A DNA stretch of 5,895 nt from Bacteroidaceae bacterium. GTDB lineage: Bacteria; Bacteroidota; Bacteroidia; Bacteroidales; Bacteroidaceae. The position numbers were made by a program, and so were the translations under genes. Shown here piece by piece: positions 4,891-5,895 of this stretch (positions are counted from its first letter, which is position 1; each line of letters opens with the position of its first letter). The stretch is from NCBI GenBank assembly GCA_900769465.1, contig CAAGGT010000209.1:1-5895 (forward strand). The letters are read 5' to 3'. The notes below the pieces were generated by a model. The model saw only the letters and a program-made list of their open reading frames with translations. It ran no database searches and was not told the origin of the DNA.

Positions 4891-5118
4891 TTAAAAATTA
4901 ATTGTAAGTTGTATTGGTAATCTCCGCTCTATCCGGAGTCTCGTATATGCTGGATACTTCTGACGCATCCTATTTTCTATCTCCCTGGAGAGCCTATTTT
5001 CCGCCTCCTGTTTGTACATAGGCCGACTGATTTCGTAGCGCGTACCGTCCATCCTGGATATGCCTGTTATCACCCAGTCCGGTTTGTCTTGATTGTCCTT
5101 TTTATGTCTCTTAATCAT
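4891..5118 (-). CDS. Small basic protein of unknown function, first gene of the leftward operon, 75 aa
   Basis: The protein begins with a basic stretch (MIKRHKKDNQDK), then WVITGISRMDGTRYEISRPM, a charged helix (YKQEAENRLSREIENRMRQK) and a strand-like end (TRLRIERRLPIQLTINF). The arrangement 'DGTR-EIS', a long Arg/Glu helix and a final LPIQL-INF is one I have seen in small hypothetical proteins of Bacteroidota mobile elements, but it has no known function to me. It is the first gene after the promoter at 5142-5173, with a leader of about 20 nt, so it is expected to be the most strongly expressed of the set. Its basic character would suit nucleic-acid or phosphate-backbone contact; that is inference only. 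Confidence 0.75.
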   Translation of the reverse strand: MIKRHKKDNQDKPDWVITGISRMDGTRYEISRPMYKQEAENRLSREIENRMRQKYPAYTRLRIERRLPIQLTINF

Positions 5119-5141
5119 ATCATAATAATTTTGTTCGGCGG

Positions 5142-5173
5142 CAAAGTTACAACAAATTTTTTAAACCTCCAAA
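5142..5173 (-). promoter_or_regulatory. Bacteroidota-type promoter for the leftward operon
   Basis: On the minus strand TTTG (complement of 5170-5173), a 20-nt spacer and TAACTTTG (complement of 5142-5149) match the Bacteroidota consensus TTTG / 19-21 nt / TAnnTTTG exactly at both elements. Transcription would begin near 5135-5137, just ahead of the ATG at 5118. No other promoter of this quality was found for the leftward genes, so all seven may depend on it. Confidence 0.8.
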
Positions 5174-5178
5174 CTTTT

Positions 5179-5218
5179 GAGCAACTTTGTTGCAACTTAG
5201 TAACTACATAGAGCAACT
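5179..5218. promoter_or_regulatory. Cluster of GCAACT repeats just upstream of the leftward promoter, possible operator or iterons
   Basis: GCAACT occurs at 5181, 5192 and 5213, with a one-base variant GTAACT at 5200. The first and last exact copies extend to GAGCAACT (5179-5186 and 5211-5218). The exact copies are 11 and 21 bp apart, close to one and two helical turns, so they face the same side of the DNA. The middle copy is part of the palindrome GTTGCAAC (5189-5196). Lying directly behind the -33 element, this is a plausible binding site for one of the operon's own regulators. Confidence 0.5.
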
Positions 5219-5314
5219 GCCGACGCCATGATAATGCCACTGGGGTTAAGTGTCCGTCCAGCAGAGGCCTTCAGTGCCCCGGGTAGCTATGCTGTGCATG
5301 TTGCTGTGTGTTGG

Positions 5315-5329
5315 CCGCGCGGAGCGCGG
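5315..5329. repeat. Hairpin 1: 6-bp GC stem, 3-nt loop
   Basis: CCGCGC (5315-5320), loop GGA, GCGCGG (5324-5329). The stem is perfect and entirely G/C. A directly repeated word ATGCCGCG follows at 5330 and 5341. It has the same geometry as the hairpins at 5405-5419 and 5534-5548. It could be a coding-strand-independent extruding hairpin or a short RNA stem; no T-tract follows, so it is not an intrinsic terminator. Confidence 0.6.
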
Positions 5330-5345
5330 ATGCCGCGGAGATGCC

Positions 5346-5404
5346 GCGTTGTGTGCGTGTGTGTGCGCGGGTGTGTGTGTGCGCATGTGCGCGGGTGCGT
5401 GTAC
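5346..5404. repeat. GT/GC-rich alternating purine-pyrimidine tract, Z-DNA-prone
   Basis: Most of this stretch alternates strictly between purine and pyrimidine (GTGTGCGTGTGTGTGCGCG, a one-base break, then GTGTGTGTGTGCGCATGTGC). Breaks occur only at GG pairs. Such sequences flip to left-handed Z-DNA under negative supercoiling and are prone to slippage. It lies between hairpins 1 and 2. The short Cys/Val-rich open frames through it are a by-product of the repeat. Confidence 0.7.
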
Positions 5405-5419
5405 GAGCGCGTTGCGCTC
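5405..5419. repeat. Hairpin 2: 6-bp stem, 3-nt loop
   Basis: GAGCGC (5405-5410), loop GTT, GCGCTC (5414-5419), a perfect stem directly after the alternating tract. On the + strand an AT-rich patch with T-runs follows about 16 nt later (5436-5458), too far for a standard intrinsic terminator. Confidence 0.6.
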
Positions 5420-5474
5420 ACATGCCCACGCCCGAATTTTGCTTTATTATTATTATTTTAAAAAAAAGGTGGGG

Positions 5475-5522
5475 TGTGTCGTGTTCTGTGTCGTGTTCTG
5501 TGTCGTGGTCTGTGTCGTTGAT
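5475..5522. repeat. 12-bp minisatellite, array A, four units
   Basis: Units start at 5475, 5487, 5499 and 5511 with TGTGTCGTGTTC or near variants (GGTC, TGAT ends). Read on the minus strand, each unit encodes a four-residue repeat of the form H/N-D-T-D/E. With array B it flanks the hairpin at 5534-5548. Confidence 0.9.
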
Positions 5523-5533
5523 GGCCTTGTAAC

Positions 5534-5548
5534 GCCCTGTGGCAGGGC
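5534..5548. repeat. Hairpin 3: 6-bp stem, 3-nt loop between the two 12-bp arrays
   Basis: GCCCTG (5534-5539), loop TGG, CAGGGC (5543-5548), a perfect stem. It lies 11 nt after array A and 7 nt before array B. It shares the stem and loop size of the other two hairpins but not their sequence. Confidence 0.65.
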
Positions 5549-5555
5549 ATTTGAC

Positions 5556-5603
5556 TGTGTCGTTGTCTGTGTCGTGGTCTGTGTCGTTGTCTGTGTCGTT
5601 ACC
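5556..5603. repeat. 12-bp minisatellite, array B, four units plus a decayed fifth
   Basis: Units start at 5556, 5568, 5580 and 5592 (TGTGTCGTTGTC, TGTGTCGTGGTC and variants). A partial GTGTCGT follows at 5604. The two arrays are 81 bp apart start to start, a multiple of three, so the minus-strand tetrapeptide frame (H/N-D-T-D/E) stays open across both arrays and the hairpin between them. A possible 71-residue minus-strand peptide (5633 to 5418) results, but I do not call it as a gene. Confidence 0.9.
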
Positions 5604-5632
5604 GTGTCGTATTGCTGGCAGGTGGTCGCCCA

Positions 5633-5895
5633 TGGGCGGGCAGGCGGCGGGACTGGGCGGGTTATCGGGGCGGGGTTGTCGGCGGGACTGGGCAGGTTGT
5701 CGGCGGGGCAGGCGGCGGGACTGGGCAGGTTGTCGGCGGGGCAGGCGGCGGGACTGGGCGGGTTGTCAGCGGGGCAGGCGGCGGGACTGGGCAGGTTATC
5801 AGGGCGGGGTTGTCGGCGGGACTGGGCAGGTTGTCGGCGGGGCAGGCGGCGGGACTGGGCAGGTTGTCGGCGGGGCAGGCAGCGGGGCAGGCGGC
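5633..5895. repeat. G-rich minisatellite of 33- and 35-bp units running to the window edge
   Basis: The core GACTGGGC recurs at 5651, 5686, 5719, 5752, 5785, 5820 and 5853, giving spacings of 35, 33, 33, 33, 35 and 33. The 33-bp units carry GGTTGTCGGCGGGGCAGGCG after the core. The 35-bp units instead carry GGTTATC and GGGCGGGGTTGTCGG. The order long-short-short-short-long-short suggests duplication of multi-unit blocks. The array is strongly G-skewed on the + strand and has no spacers. After 5885 the pattern decays into shorter GGCAGGC/GCGGGG words at the edge, so its true end is not seen. Confidence 0.9.
5649..5670 (+). other. Intramolecular G-quadruplex motif in the minisatellite
   Basis: Four G-runs (GGG 5649-5651, GGG 5655-5657, GGG 5659-5661, GGGG 5667-5670) are separated by loops of 3, 1 and 5 nt (ACT, C, TTATC). 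This meets the standard G3+N1-7 quadruplex pattern. Other units contain partial versions, so the + strand of the whole array is quadruplex-prone when single-stranded. Confidence 0.7.

Larger units (their letters stand above)
5219..5895. other. Structured non-coding region without a convincing gene
   Basis: About 680 bp from the divergent side of the leftward promoter to the window edge hold no protein I can support. Open frames that cross it consist of Cys/Val/Arg runs from GT repeats or Asn/His-Asp-Thr-Asp runs from a 12-bp repeat. What it does hold is structure: three short-loop hairpins, an alternating purine-pyrimidine tract, two 12-bp minisatellites, an AT-rich patch at 5436-5468, and a G-rich minisatellite to the end. 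This is much more structure than the ordinary intergenic DNA elsewhere in the window. It could be an origin or packaging region, or host intergenic DNA next to the element. Confidence 0.6.

Noticed and set aside
5228..5532. Cys/Val/Arg-rich plus-strand open frames right of the leftward promoter
   Set aside because: Composition comes from the GT/GC alternating tract; no promoter of Bacteroidota type points into them.
5418..5633. A 71-aa minus-strand acidic repeat peptide
   Set aside because: It is open and in frame across both 12-bp arrays, but ends and start lie in low-complexity DNA and no promoter is seen; kept as a finding, not a gene.
160..5660. Inverted terminal repeats linking the two ends
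   Set aside because: Both ends share CCATGG-containing C-rich or G-rich words in inverted orientation, but they cannot be aligned beyond short, low-complexity matches.
5633..5895. CRISPR array
   Set aside because: The 33/35-bp units abut with no unique spacers and are too G-rich and degenerate; no cas genes are present. The same applies to the 32-bp repeats at 1-88.

Overview
The window looks like a phage-derived or phage-like accessory element from a member of the Bacteroidota, probably a gut Bacteroidales. Three things point there: two promoters close to the Bacteroidota consensus (TTTG / about 19-20 nt / TAnnTTTG) in the positions where promoters are expected; AT-rich leaders without a Shine-Dalgarno sequence; and small proteins (an XRE regulator, a winged-helix protein with a coiled-coil tail, a 60-aa helical protein) of types I recognise from Bacteroides and Prevotella mobile elements. 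The organism call is an inference from these traits, not from a marker gene.

Layout. Positions 1-352 are non-coding: a 32-bp tandem repeat at the left edge, C-rich low-complexity sequence, a 24-bp near-perfect palindrome (206-229) and a promoter (290-320). From 353 to 2687 a rightward, GC-rich operon encodes a 437-aa probable virion-associated protein, then a compact lysis cassette: a two-TM holin-like protein, a small endolysin of the phage 'structural protein P5' type, and a protein with the layout of a unimolecular spanin (N-terminal lipobox, C-terminal TM helix). A hairpin at 2711-2742 sits in the 101-bp gap between the two convergent gene sets. From 5118 down to 2789 a leftward, more AT-rich set of seven small genes runs from a promoter at 5142-5173. 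It encodes two unrecognised small proteins, an XRE HTH protein, a ribbon-helix-helix-like protein, a winged-helix protein, a 60-aa helical protein and a DUF4406 / nucleoside deoxyribosyltransferase-like protein. Several of these genes overlap by 4-7 nt. Positions 5219-5895 hold no convincing gene but are full of structure: three 6-bp-stem/3-nt-loop hairpins, an alternating purine-pyrimidine GT-rich tract, two 12-bp minisatellites around one hairpin, and a G-rich 33/35-bp minisatellite with G-quadruplex potential that runs to the window edge.

How it may work. The leftward operon looks like the control arm, possibly including replication. The rightward operon looks like the late arm: one structural or cargo protein plus everything needed to open a Gram-negative envelope. 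No integrase, terminase, portal, recognisable major capsid protein or canonical Rep is present, so this is a fragment of a larger prophage, a very small phage or satellite, or a domesticated lysis/release island. The sequence alone does not settle which.
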